From Selenomonadales bacterium (GTDB lineage: Bacteria > Bacillota > Negativicutes > Sporomusales > UBA7701), in NCBI GenBank assembly GCA_018434945.1, contig JAHDOI010000025.1:1-64000 (forward strand): DNA of 64,000 nt. Direction: 5' to 3'. Below, piece by piece: positions 8,704-16,968 of this stretch (its first letter is position 1; every line of letters begins with the position of its first letter). The position numbers and the translations under genes were made by a program. The notes under the pieces were generated by a model. That model was not told the DNA's origin and did no database searches. It saw only the letters and a program-made list of their open reading frames with translations.

Positions 8704-10740
8704 ATGAAAAAGACAGGATTTATAGTATTGGTTTTGCTCGCTATGGCGCTAGCCGGCTTGCCGGTATGCGCGGCCGGCACTCCCGGCTATGACATGGAAG
8801 AAATCGTCATTACGGCCGACGCCTACCGGCCCGCCGTGGCCGACAGCACGGTGAACGTCAAATTGATAACTCCCGGTAAGGCGACAACCATCCCGGAGAT
8901 CCTCCGCCAGTCCGCCGGCATCGATGTCCAGAGCCGGTCGCTTGCCGGCGACAACCAGGACGGGACGGTCAAGCTGCGCGGCTTCGACGCCAGGCGCTTC
9001 ACCGTCATGCTCAACGGCCGGCCGATCAATTCGGCCGGGGTGATGGGCGGCCAGTACATAGACTGGACAACCATACCGCTGAGCACCGTGGAAAAAATCC
9101 AGATCATCAAAGGCGCGAAATCCGCCGGCCACGGCAATACGCTGGGCGGCGTGATCAATATAATCACCAGGGAGGACGCCGCGGGCGGCAACTTGAACCT
9201 CCTCACAGGCCAGAACGGCCGCTACGACTATCTGTTAAACTACGCCGGCAAGGCCGATAAGCTGCGTTTCGAAATCACGGCCAACAAGACCGGGGCCGAC
9301 GCTTACCTGCGCAACAACAGCTACGACGCCACCCAGCTCGGCGTAAGGCTGGCCTATAAAGCCGACGGCGCCGACTCTTTCGAGTTCGGCGTCAGCAATA
9401 CCGAAGCCAAGCGGGGCTACATCGTGGCCAACAGTCCCGACAACCCGGGGGGAGTGCCTTACGATCCCGCATACCCCGTCAGCGGCGGTGACACGCTCTC
9501 TCCTGGCGGCGCCGGCATTCCGGCCGTTCCCAGGCCGGGATCGTACTGGAAAAAGTACAATACCTATTACGACTTCAGCTACAAGCACCGCCATGAACGC
9601 GGCCACTGGCAGCTCGCCTACTGGAAGAACGACGAGAAGCGGCGCGAAGTCAACGTCAGCGGTACCGGCGCCATCACCCTCGATCGCACGGTGGTCAGCG
9701 ACAGGTCTGACAGCTTCGGACTCAGCGGCCAGTATACCGCGAAAGGCCATACTTTCGGGTACGGGGCCGAATACAAACGGCTGCGCTACGGCTACGGCTG
9801 GTACGATTACCGGCCGGCAGGCGCCGCCGATATCTACCCGTCCCAGAAGGTCAACCTGTTCGGCGCCTATATCGACGATAGCTGGCAGCTCGACCGCCGC
9901 TGGGCCGCTTATGTGGGACTGAGGTTCGACAAGTTCGAGGGCCGCAGGGACGACAGCCGGGCGACGGCAATGCGGGATTTCGACGCCAGTGCCCTGTCGC
10001 CGAAGCTGAGTTTCTCCTTCCGCAACAACGCCGACACGACCACCTTCATATCGCTCAACCGCCTCTGGCGGGCGCCGTCAATGGCTGAATTCTACTGGTG
10101 GGGACAGAACTTTTCTGCGGCGGTTATTGGCGGTAAGGCCAACCCGTCCTACCAGACCCAGCTCAAGCCGGAGAAGGGCATGAGCTACGAGGTGGGGACA
10201 GAGCACCGCTTCAACGCCAGGTATACGAGCAAAATCACATTTTACTACCAGGACATCAACGATTATATCAACTTCCAGCACGTCTACCCCTACTTCTGCT
10301 ACAACATCGACCGCGCGAAGGTTTGGGGCGCCGAGTGGGAAAATACCTACAAGATGAATGCGGCCAGCAGGCTGATATTCAGTTATACCAACCAGCACAC
10401 GAAAAAGGTCGGCACGGCCGCGGTAGACAGCGTCGGCCTGCGGGGCGAGCTCGATTACCGGCCGCGCCACAAGGCGGCGCTCACATATATGTACGACAAG
10501 CAGCCCTGGAAGTTCCGCTACTCAGTCAACTACGTCGGCCGCCAGATCGACGGATCGAGCGGCGCGGTGGTGGCCATCGGCGGCTACGTTGTGCACAACA
10601 TGGCGGTGGTGCGCGAGCTCGACGCCAAACGGACCCTCGGCCTCTATATCGACAACCTCTTCGACAAGAGCTATATGGAGCAGTATAATTATCCCATGGC
10701 CGGGCGTCTGGTCAGCGTGGCCTACAGTCAGAAAATATAA
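8704..10740 (+). CDS. TonB-dependent outer-membrane receptor
   Basis: 678 aa. Residues 1-24 form a signal peptide (VCA|AG). A TonB-box-like EEIVITA lies at about 32-38. A plug domain follows with TIPEILRQSAGIDVQSR and VEKIQIIKGAKSAGHGNT (...GGVINIIT), then a 22-strand-type barrel ending VAYSQKI. This architecture is of the BtuB/FepA class. Tyr/Asn-rich loops around 200-290 and 440-520 would form the extracellular face. It is expressed with tonB and the S-component just upstream. The substrate is open; corrinoid, heme or a chelated metal are plausible by context only. Confidence 0.92.
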   Translation: MKKTGFIVLVLLAMALAGLPVCAAGTPGYDMEEIVITADAYRPAVADSTVNVKLITPGKATTIPEILRQSAGIDVQSRSLAGDNQDGTVKLRGFDARRFTVMLNGRPINSAGVMGGQYIDWTTIPLSTVEKIQIIKGAKSAGHGNTLGGVINIITREDAAGGNLNLLTGQNGRYDYLLNYAGKADKLRFEITANKTGADAYLRNNSYDATQLGVRLAYKADGADSFEFGVSNTEAKRGYIVANSPDNPGGVPYDPAYPVSGGDTLSPGGAGIPAVPRPGSYWKKYNTYYDFSYKHRHERGHWQLAYWKNDEKRREVNVSGTGAITLDRTVVSDRSDSFGLSGQYTAKGHTFGYGAEYKRLRYGYGWYDYRPAGAADIYPSQKVNLFGAYIDDSWQLDRRWAAYVGLRFDKFEGRRDDSRATAMRDFDASALSPKLSFSFRNNADTTTFISLNRLWRAPSMAEFYWWGQNFSAAVIGGKANPSYQTQLKPEKGMSYEVGTEHRFNARYTSKITFYYQDINDYINFQHVYPYFCYNIDRAKVWGAEWENTYKMNAASRLIFSYTNQHTKKVGTAAVDSVGLRGELDYRPRHKAALTYMYDKQPWKFRYSVNYVGRQIDGSSGAVVAIGGYVVHNMAVVRELDAKRTLGLYIDNLFDKSYMEQYNYPMAGRLVSVAYSQKI

Positions 10741-10752
10741 GCGGGGGAAAGC

Positions 10753-11382
10753 ATGAGCGAACGGGGAAAAGACTTCTTCAACGGCCTGGCCGAGCGGTGG
10801 GACGACATGCGGGCGGCCGACAACAAAAAAATAGCCGGCCTGGTTCGTCTGGCCGGTATCAAACCCGGGGAGACCGTTATCGATATCGGCTGCGGCACCG
10901 GGGTGCTGCTACCCCATCTGCTGGCCGCGGTCGGCGAGACCGGCAGGGTAACTGCGATCGACTTTGCCGATAATATGATCGCAAAAGCGCGGGCGAAAAT
11001 CGGCCATCGTGATAACGTCGCCTGCCTCGCCGGCGACATCTGGTCCTTCGAGCCGAAAGCGTTCTATGACGCCGCCTTTTGCTTCAACTTCTTCCCCCAT
11101 GCGGGCGATAAACCGCGGTTCGTGGCGAGAATGCGCAGCTTGCTGAACCCGGGCGGAGCGCTGATTATAATGCACGACATGTCGCGGGCCGCCGTTAACG
11201 CCATCCACCAAAGCAGCCGGGTGGTGACCGAAGACCGCCTGCCGGAAGGCGCGGCGGTGGCCGATATGCTTATCGGGGCAGGCTATGAGGTGCGCGAAGT
11301 AATAGATGATGAGGAAAAGTACTTTATTAAAGCGTTCAGCCCGGTGGAGAGGACCCTCGGGAAGGGCGTAGAGATTCGTTAA
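10753..11382 (+). CDS. Class I SAM-dependent methyltransferase (UbiE-like)
   Basis: 209 aa. Motif I VIDIGCGTGVLLPHLL (about 41-56) and the acidic strand TAIDFADNM define a Rossmann-type SAM methyltransferase. A FCFNFFPHAGDK region follows motif II. It starts 12 bp after the TonB receptor and ends the operon, so it may modify the imported compound or its chelator (inference). Similar UbiE-like methyltransferases are often next to TonB or ABC metallophore uptake genes. No specific substrate is indicated. Confidence 0.85.
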   Translation: MSERGKDFFNGLAERWDDMRAADNKKIAGLVRLAGIKPGETVIDIGCGTGVLLPHLLAAVGETGRVTAIDFADNMIAKARAKIGHRDNVACLAGDIWSFEPKAFYDAAFCFNFFPHAGDKPRFVARMRSLLNPGGALIIMHDMSRAAVNAIHQSSRVVTEDRLPEGAAVADMLIGAGYEVREVIDDEEKYFIKAFSPVERTLGKGVEIR

Positions 11383-11399
11383 CAATACCGTCCGTCGCC

Positions 11400-11434
11400 G
11401 GCCAGTAAGTCCTTGGTTACAAGGATTTACTGAC
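11400..11434 (+). terminator. Terminator-like hairpin after the uptake operon
   Basis: Inverted repeat CAGTAAGTCCTTG / CAAGGATTTACTG with a 4-nt loop, 18 bp after the methyltransferase stop. A second hairpin (AAGGCT / AGCCTT, about 11523-11557) followed by ATTTCTTTT lies further on. Together they fill most of the gap before the convergent uracil-DNA glycosylase gene. Confidence 0.6.
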
Positions 11435-11571
11435 AATGTAATTGTGTAGTGGACACCATTAGCTTGAATGGCACTCAGGCGGCCGACTAGCAGCTCCAGC
11501 TAACTTGAAACGGTAAAGGCAAGGCTTTCGGTACATTCGGGAGCCTTGATTTCTTTTCGGAAACGCAACCC

Positions 11572-12243
11572 TTATCGGCCCTGGCGGCGCTCCTGGCGCC
11601 GGCCTTCGTACATGGCGAGCAGGTCGGGCTTTTCGGGGGAGGCTAGTTGGCAGCCGGGGGCGAGTTCGCGGGTTTTTTCGACGGCGGCTTTGAGGTCGTA
11701 GAAGACTTCCCATTTGGCTTTTACCTGATCGTGGCCGGTGAGGCGGAGGAGGTAGGCGGGGTGGTAGGTGGCGATGGCGGGGATGCCGTATTTTGTGTCG
11801 AACCAGCGGCCGCGGTCTTTTGTGATGCGGGCTTCGGGGCCGAGGAGGTATTTGAGGGCGACGCCGCCGAGGGCGACAATGACTTTGGGTTTGACGAGGC
11901 CGAGTTCCTCGTCGAGCCAGTTGAGGGCGCAGACGCGGCTTTCATCGACGGTGGGGGTGCGGTTGCCTTTGGGGCGGCATTTTATGATGTTGGTGACGTA
12001 GATTCTGTCGCGGGTCACGCCGACGCTGCCGAGCGCTTTGTCGAGGAGCTGACCGGAGGGGCCGACGAGCGGGACGCCGTATTCGTCCTCGACGCCGCCG
12101 GGGCCTTCGCCGACGACGGCCAGGGGCGCGTCGACGGTGCCGTTATAGGAGGTCGGCCCGATGGCGTCCGCACGGAGGGGGCACCTGTCGCACGCCAGCA
12201 GGGCCTGCTCGAGCTCGGCGTGGCTGGAGAAGGTCGAAAACAC
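11572..12243 (-). CDS. Type-4 (family 4) uracil-DNA glycosylase
   Basis: 223 aa from a GTG preceded by AGGTGAT; longer in-frame starts to 12438 add Pro/Arg-rich sequence with no family support. It shows the family-4 motif GEGPGGVEDEYGVPLVGPSG, a C-terminal YHPAYLLR motif, and Cys residues (C18, C21 and two more further on, in IIKCRPKG and SRVCALNW) fitting the [4Fe-4S] cluster of these enzymes. It removes uracil from DNA at the start of base-excision repair. Monocistronic, convergent with the methyltransferase operon and divergent from serS. Confidence 0.9.
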   Translation of the reverse strand: MFSTFSSHAELEQALLACDRCPLRADAIGPTSYNGTVDAPLAVVGEGPGGVEDEYGVPLVGPSGQLLDKALGSVGVTRDRIYVTNIIKCRPKGNRTPTVDESRVCALNWLDEELGLVKPKVIVALGGVALKYLLGPEARITKDRGRWFDTKYGIPAIATYHPAYLLRLTGHDQVKAKWEVFYDLKAAVEKTRELAPGCQLASPEKPDLLAMYEGRRQERRQGR

Positions 12244-12472
12244 CGTAATCACCTCGCTGGCTAGATTCGCGTTGCGGCCAAAAAAATCCTCCGTGGGCCG
12301 CGCGCGGGCCGTAATGCCGCCCCGCTGCGCTTGACTGGCCAGGCGGGCAAAGGTAAAATTAAGTAGTAGGCATCTGGCGGATTTTGCCATGGAGGGCGGA
12401 GTTCCCCCGGGCGTGTATAGTGCGGCCGCCGGCCGCATACAATAACGGGCAGACCACTAAGGAGGATCTGAC

Positions 12473-13744
12473 ATGCTTGACAGCAAATTCGTACGCGAGA
12501 ACCCGGACAAGGTCGTGGCAGCTTTGAAAAACCGCGGGCTCGATCTCAGTCTCGACGGCTTCCTGGCGCTGGAGAAACAGCGGCGGGAGCTGCTCGTCGA
12601 GGTGGAGGCCCTCAAGAGTAAACGCAACACCGTCAGCCAGGAGATCAGCCGCCTGAAGAAGAGCGGCGCCCCCGCCGAGGACATGATCGCCGAGATGCGC
12701 GCCGTGGGCGACCGTATCGCTCTCCTGGACAACAAGGTCAAGGAGACGGAGAACGGTCTCGAGGACATCCTGATGAATATCCCCAACGTGCCGCATGAGT
12801 CGGTGCCGGCGGGGTCGGACGAGACGGCCAACCCCGAGATGCGCCGCTGGGGAACGCCGAAGGCGTTCGATTTCGAGCCGCTGGCCCACTGGGATATCGG
12901 CGAGAAACTCGGCATCCTCGATTTCGAGCGCGGCGGCAAGGTCACCGGCGCCCGCTTCACGTTTTACCGCGGCCTGGGCTCCCGCCTGGAGCGGTCGCTG
13001 ATCAATTTCATGCTTGATCTGCATACCCGCGAGCACGGCTATACCGAGTTTTTCCCGCCGTTCATCGTCAACCGCGACAGCATGGTCGGCACCGGCCAGC
13101 TGCCTAAGTTCGCCGCCGATATGTTCAAGCTGGAGGGGCTCGATTATTATCTCATACCCACCGCCGAGGTGCCGGTGACGAACCTGCACCGCCAGGAGAT
13201 TCTCGACGCCAAGGATCTGCCGCTGCTCTATACCGCTTACAGCGCCTGCTTCCGGGCCGAGGCCGGGGCGGCCGGGCGCGATACCCGCGGCCTTATCCGC
13301 CAGCATCAGTTCAATAAGGTGGAGCTGGTCAAGTTCAGCCTGCCGGAGAATTCGTACGCCGAGCTTGAGGCGCTGACCGCCAACGCGGAGAAGGTCCTTC
13401 AGCTGCTCGGCCTGCCTTACCGCGTGGTGCTGCTGTGTACAGGCGATATGGGCTTTTCGTCGGCGAAGACGTACGATCTCGAGGTGTGGCTGCCGAGCTT
13501 CAACCGTTACCGGGAGATTTCCTCGTGTTCGAATTTCGAGGATTTCCAGGCCCGCCGCGCGGATATCAAATTCCGCCGCGACGCCAAGTCCAAGCCGGAG
13601 TTCGTCCATACGCTCAACGGGTCGGGCGTGGCCATTGGCCGCACGGTGGCGGCAATCCTCGAGAACTACCAGCAGCCGGACGGCTCGGTCGTCGTCCCCG
13701 AGGCGCTGCGGCCGTATATGGGTGTCGATGTGATAAGGGCTTGA
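12473..13744 (+). CDS. serS: Seryl-tRNA synthetase
   Basis: 423 aa, full length. There is an N-terminal coiled-coil arm (about 27-100, rich in Lys/Glu/Ala). The class II core follows, with motif 2 [20 protein letters not shown] and motif 3 [18 protein letters not shown]. It charges tRNA-Ser (and tRNA-Sec where present). The start has AAGGAGGAT 7 bp upstream. No T-box leader is visible in the short upstream gap, unlike many Firmicute serS genes. Confidence 0.97.
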   Translation: MLDSKFVRENPDKVVAALKNRGLDLSLDGFLALEKQRRELLVEVEALKSKRNTVSQEISRLKKSGAPAEDMIAEMRAVGDRIALLDNKVKETENGLEDILMNIPNVPHESVPAGSDETANPEMRRWGTPKAFDFEPLAHWDIGEKLGILDFERGGKVTGARFTFYRGLGSRLERSLINFMLDLHTREHGYTEFFPPFIVNRDSMVGTGQLPKFAADMFKLEGLDYYLIPTAEVPVTNLHRQEILDAKDLPLLYTAYSACFRAEAGAAGRDTRGLIRQHQFNKVELVKFSLPENSYAELEALTANAEKVLQLLGLPYRVVLLCTGDMGFSSAKTYDLEVWLPSFNRYREISSCSNFEDFQARRADIKFRRDAKSKPEFVHTLNGSGVAIGRTVAAILENYQQPDGSVVVPEALRPYMGVDVIRA

Positions 13745-13802
13745 CAGTGACGCCGGCATAAAATACAATTTTAAGGGAATAAACAATTGCATATAATGGG
13801 AA

Positions 13803-14052
13803 AGGTGCCTTACGGCTTAATAGGGAAGCTTGGTGCAATGCCAACACGGTCCCGCCGCTGTAATGGGGAGCAAGCCTGCATGATTCGCCACTGGGACGGC
13901 TATCCGTCCTGGGAAGGCGCAGGCGCGCGATGATCCTGAGTCAGAAGAACTGCCTTTCCGACAATCACCGCTTTAACCCACGAGCGATGGGGAGGGGATT
14001 TTGACGGCTAACAGGCAAAATCTCTACTTCCCGCGGGGGTAGGGATTTTTTT
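13803..14052 (+). promoter_or_regulatory. Cobalamin riboswitch with terminator upstream of cbiM
   Basis: Typical cobalamin-element blocks are present in order. GGTGCC (13804) and AATAGGGAAGC come first, then GCAATGCCAACACGGTCCCG and CCGCTGTAA, then the B12-box region GCCACTGGG with GGGAAGGCGCAGGCG, and finally TGAGTCAGAAGAACTGCC. A terminator hairpin (AATCTCTAC / GTAGGGATT, about 14019-14046) with a T-run follows 21 bp before the cbiM start. Known members switch genes off at high coenzyme B12, so cobalt import should fall when B12 is plentiful. Confidence 0.93.
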
Positions 14053-14073
14053 GTTGGGAAAGAAGGCTGTGTT

Positions 14074-14814
14074 ATGGGTATGAAGGTTTTGGCGGTCGGC
14101 GCGCTGCTGCTGGCGGCGCCCGCTCCCGCGGCGGCGATGCATATCATGGAGGGCTTCCTGCCGAAGGAGTACGCGATCGGCTGGCTGCTGGCGGTTTTGC
14201 CGTTCGTCGTCGTCGGCATCCGCAAAATCAATAAGGTGCTGACCGATTACCCGGAGCGGAAGATGCTGCTGGGACTGGCGGCGGCGTTCATTTTCGTGCT
14301 GTCCGCGCTGAAGATTCCGTCGGTGGCCGGTTCGAGCTCCCACCCGACCGGGGTCGGCCTGGGCGCAATCCTCTTCGGCCCGGCGGTGTCGAGCGTGTTG
14401 AGCGGCATCGTGCTGCTTTTCCAGGCGTTGCTGCTCGCCCACGGCGGCCTGACGACCTGGGGGGCGAATACGTTCGCGATGGGGGTGGCCGGGTCTTTCG
14501 CCGCCTGGGGCGCTTTCCGCCTGGCGCTGGCCCTGGGCTGCCCGGAGAAGGGGGCGGTTTTTACGGCCGCCCTGCTCGGCGACTGGCTTACATATGCGGT
14601 GACCGCCGGTCAGCTGGCGTTCGCTTTCCCCGACCCTGTCGGCGGCTTCGCGGCCGCATACGGAAAATTCCTCGGGATTTTCGCCCTGACCCAGCTGCCG
14701 CTGGCTGTCTGTGAAGGACTTATCAGCGTGGTGGTTTACAGCGCGCTGCTGCGGTACGGCGAGCAGGGGATTATCCCGCTGTGGTGGAAGAAAAGCGATC
14801 CCGTCGGCCGTTGA
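14074..14814 (+). CDS. cbiM: Cobalt ECF transporter S-component CbiM
   Basis: 246 aa. After a cleavable-looking leader ([11 protein letters not shown]), the mature N-terminus MHIMEGFLP is the invariant metal-binding N-terminal loop of CbiM/NikM, whose His2 equivalent binds Co2+. The helix-rich body contains [18 protein letters not shown], a family hallmark. First gene of cbiMNQO under the cobalamin riboswitch, which supports Co2+ rather than Ni2+. Confidence 0.95.
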   Translation: MGMKVLAVGALLLAAPAPAAAMHIMEGFLPKEYAIGWLLAVLPFVVVGIRKINKVLTDYPERKMLLGLAAAFIFVLSALKIPSVAGSSSHPTGVGLGAILFGPAVSSVLSGIVLLFQALLLAHGGLTTWGANTFAMGVAGSFAAWGAFRLALALGCPEKGAVFTAALLGDWLTYAVTAGQLAFAFPDPVGGFAAAYGKFLGIFALTQLPLAVCEGLISVVVYSALLRYGEQGIIPLWWKKSDPVGR

Positions 14815-14870
14815 TGACGTGCCGCCTTTTCGGCGGCGGCAGAACGTTGTTTTGAAAAGAGGCTTTGTAT

Positions 14871-15137
14871 ATGAAAACCGGACGCATCGTGGTTTACTTG
14901 CTTGTCGCGGCGGTCTTCGTGCTGGCGCCGGTGGTCATCAGCGGCGATTTCGCGGGCACCGACGACCAGGCGACCGCCGCCATCGGCCAGCTGAGGCCGG
15001 ATTATAAGCCGTGGACCGCCGCGCTGTGGGAGCCTTCCGAGGAGGCCGAGCCGTGGCTGTTCGCGCTGCAGGCCGCTATAGGGGTGGGCTTTTTCGGCTA
15101 CTTCGCCTACCGCCATCGCCGCCGCACGGCGGGCTGA
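14871..15137 (+). CDS. cbiN: Cobalt transport protein CbiN
   Basis: 88 aa with two membrane helices (about 5-25 and 62-80). The connecting loop carries the family pattern FAGTDDQATAAIGQLRPDY...PWTAALWEPSEEAEPWLFALQA, split here for brevity. CbiN assists CbiM in metal loading. The ATG at 14871 has an AGAGG site; an in-frame TTG at 14865 is less likely. It ends one base before cbiQ starts. Confidence 0.95.
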   Translation: MKTGRIVVYLLVAAVFVLAPVVISGDFAGTDDQATAAIGQLRPDYKPWTAALWEPSEEAEPWLFALQAAIGVGFFGYFAYRHRRRTAG

Positions 15138-15138
15138 C

Positions 15139-15900
15139 ATGCTTTATCTCGATTACCTGGCTTATAATAACGCCCTGAAAAGGGTCAGTATCGGCGAGAA
15201 GCTCCTGCTCGGCGGCGGGTCGCTGGCGCTGGCGCTGGCGCTGCCGCGCCCGGCCGTGCTTGTCGCGGTTTTCGCGGCGATGCACGCCGTGATGGCGCTG
15301 GCCCGCATTCCGGCGGGATATGTCCTGCGGCTGTGGCTGGCGCCCTGCGCTTTCTTGGCGGCCGGCCTGGCCGGCGTGGCGGTGAGCGTCGCCGCCGCGC
15401 CTTTCGACGCCCTCGCTTCCGTGGAGGTGGGGGGTTTTTATGTCGGTGTGACGGGGTCCGGATTGGCCGCGGCGGGCGAGTTAATGCTCCGCAGCCTGGC
15501 GGCGGTGTCCTGCCTGCTGATGCTGGCGACGACGACGCCGGCGGCGTATATGGCCGCGTGGTTCGCCCGTTTCCCCGGGCTGAGGCCGGTGAGCGAGATC
15601 GCGCTGCTGACCTACAGGTTCATTTTTGTCTTTCTGTCGGCCGCCGGGCAGATCTATACGGCGCAGCAGTCGCGCCTGGGTTACGCGGGCCCGCGGCGGT
15701 CGCTCAACTCGCTGGCCCTGCTGGCCGCGAATGTGGGCCGCAAGGCTTTCCTGTCCGCGAACGATCTTTGGAGCGCGCTGACGGCCCGCAACTACCAGGG
15801 CCAGCTGACCCACTATTACCCGCCCCAGGTAGCCAGCCCAGTGCGACTGGTCGCCATTGCCGCTTTTTTGGCCGTTTTGGCGGCCGCTGGGGTATTCTAG
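15139..15900 (+). CDS. cbiQ: Cobalt ECF transporter T-component CbiQ
   Basis: 253 aa membrane protein beginning LDYLAYNNALKRVSIGEKLL, followed by four or five hydrophobic segments and the CbiQ coupling region around SRLGYAGPRRSLNS (about 176-189) and ARNYQGQL. It connects CbiMN with the ATPase CbiO. Directly adjacent to cbiN and 16 bp before cbiO. Confidence 0.93.
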   Translation: MLYLDYLAYNNALKRVSIGEKLLLGGGSLALALALPRPAVLVAVFAAMHAVMALARIPAGYVLRLWLAPCAFLAAGLAGVAVSVAAAPFDALASVEVGGFYVGVTGSGLAAAGELMLRSLAAVSCLLMLATTTPAAYMAAWFARFPGLRPVSEIALLTYRFIFVFLSAAGQIYTAQQSRLGYAGPRRSLNSLALLAANVGRKAFLSANDLWSALTARNYQGQLTHYYPPQVASPVRLVAIAAFLAVLAAAGVF

Positions 15901-15916
15901 CTACGCGGAGGAGAAT

Positions 15917-16762
15917 ATGACTACTACGCCCCTTATTGCCGCCGATAATTTGACCTTCCGCTACCGTCCGGGCAACCTGGCTCTGGACGGCGCGACGCTT
16001 GCGATCCCGGCCGGTACGAGGGTGGCGCTGGTTGGTCCGAACGGCGCCGGCAAGTCGACTCTTTTCCTCCATATCAACGCCATCCTGCGGCCGCTTGCCG
16101 GCCAGCTGAGCTATATGGGGCGACCTTACCGCTACAGCGGGGAGTTCCTGGCCGCCCTGCGCCAGAAGGTCGGGCTTGTTTTCCAGGACCCCGATACCCA
16201 GCTGTTCGCCGGCAACGTGCTCGATGATGTGATCTTCGGGCCGATGAATATGGGCCTGACGGCGGGGGAAGCGGTGCGGCGGGCCGAGGCCGCCCTCGAG
16301 GCGGTCGGCATGCTGGATCAGCGGACGGCACCTGTCCATTTCCTCAGCCAGGGGCAGAAGAAGCGGGTCGCGATCGCCGGGGTGCTGGCGATGGACCCGG
16401 AGGCGCTGGTGATGGACGAGCCGACCGCCGGCCTCGATTACCCCGGGCTGACGAGCCTGAAGGAGACGCTGACAATGCTGCACACGGCCGGCAAGACGCT
16501 GCTGGTCGCCACCCACGATATCGACTGGGCGTGGGGCTGGGCCGATCTGGTCTTCGTGCTCGCCGGCGGACGGACGATAGCCGCCGGCGCTCCGGCCGAC
16601 ATCCTGGCCCGCGCCGACCATGCGGAATTGGGGTTCGCCCGCCCTGTTCTCGCCGAGGTCGCCGCCGCTCTTGGCGAGCGGAGCATCCTCCCCGCCGGCG
16701 CCGTCCCCCGCACCGCCGGAGAGCTGGCCGCTCTCCTCGCCGGGCGGAAGGGCGGTCAATAG
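15917..16762 (+). CDS. cbiO: Cobalt ECF transporter ATPase CbiO
   Basis: 281 aa single ABC domain: Walker A GPNGAGKST (about 40-48), Q-loop region VFQDPDTQLFAG, signature LSQGQKKRVAIAG and Walker B ALVMDEPTAGLD. The start is the ATG with GCGGAGGAG upstream; the frame extends into cbiQ but without a site. It powers the CbiMNQ importer and is the last gene of the operon. Confidence 0.95.
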   Translation: MTTTPLIAADNLTFRYRPGNLALDGATLAIPAGTRVALVGPNGAGKSTLFLHINAILRPLAGQLSYMGRPYRYSGEFLAALRQKVGLVFQDPDTQLFAGNVLDDVIFGPMNMGLTAGEAVRRAEAALEAVGMLDQRTAPVHFLSQGQKKRVAIAGVLAMDPEALVMDEPTAGLDYPGLTSLKETLTMLHTAGKTLLVATHDIDWAWGWADLVFVLAGGRTIAAGAPADILARADHAELGFARPVLAEVAAALGERSILPAGAVPRTAGELAALLAGRKGGQ

Positions 16763-16769
16763 GAAAAGC

Positions 16770-16792
16770 AACGCCGCCCTCGCGGGCGGCGC
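16770..16792. terminator. GC hairpin, first of a duplicated pair
   Basis: Hairpin AACGCCGCC CTCG CGGGCGGCG just after cbiO. The same hairpin sequence recurs at 16939-16960. In the minus direction it is followed by a short U-rich tract (complement of GGAAAAGC), so it may serve the convergent trk operon, while the second copy serves cbiMNQO. Confidence 0.6.
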
Positions 16793-16794
16793 TT

Positions 16795-16920
16795 CAGACT
16801 GGCGAGAAAGGCCCATCTGCGGCGTTGCTCCTCAGAGCGCTTGCTTGCGTACGTCCCACAGTACGCGGCGCGGCGCGCTCTTCCGGTGCGCCTTGCATCT
16901 GGACCTTTCTCACCAGTCTG
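16795..16920 (-). repeat. Long structured intergenic repeat, copy 1 (inverted orientation)
   Basis: Outer arms CAGACTGGCGAGAAAGG and CCTTTCTCACCAGTCTG pair almost fully. The core carries the shared family elements in reverse: CATCTGCGGCGTTGCTCC, an apical GCGTAC/GTACGC stem and GGTGCGCCTTGCATCTGG. Four related copies lie at 48201, 55842, 56345 and 59114. It sits between the convergent 3' ends of cbiO and trkH and is flanked by the two identical GC hairpins. Confidence 0.8.
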
Positions 16921-16937
16921 ACTTTGTCAACAACCTG

Positions 16938-16968
16938 AACGCCGCCCTCGCGGGCGGCGTTTTTTATT
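16938..16968 (+). terminator. Intrinsic terminator after cbiMNQO
   Basis: Hairpin AACGCCGCC CTCG CGGGCGGCG followed by six T's, on the plus strand. It is the second copy of the hairpin at 16770 and immediately precedes the trkH stop on the opposite strand. Confidence 0.85.

Noticed and set aside
12244..12472. A T-box leader for serS
   Set aside because: No AGGGTGGTACCGCGG-type motif or terminator is found in the 229-bp gap.
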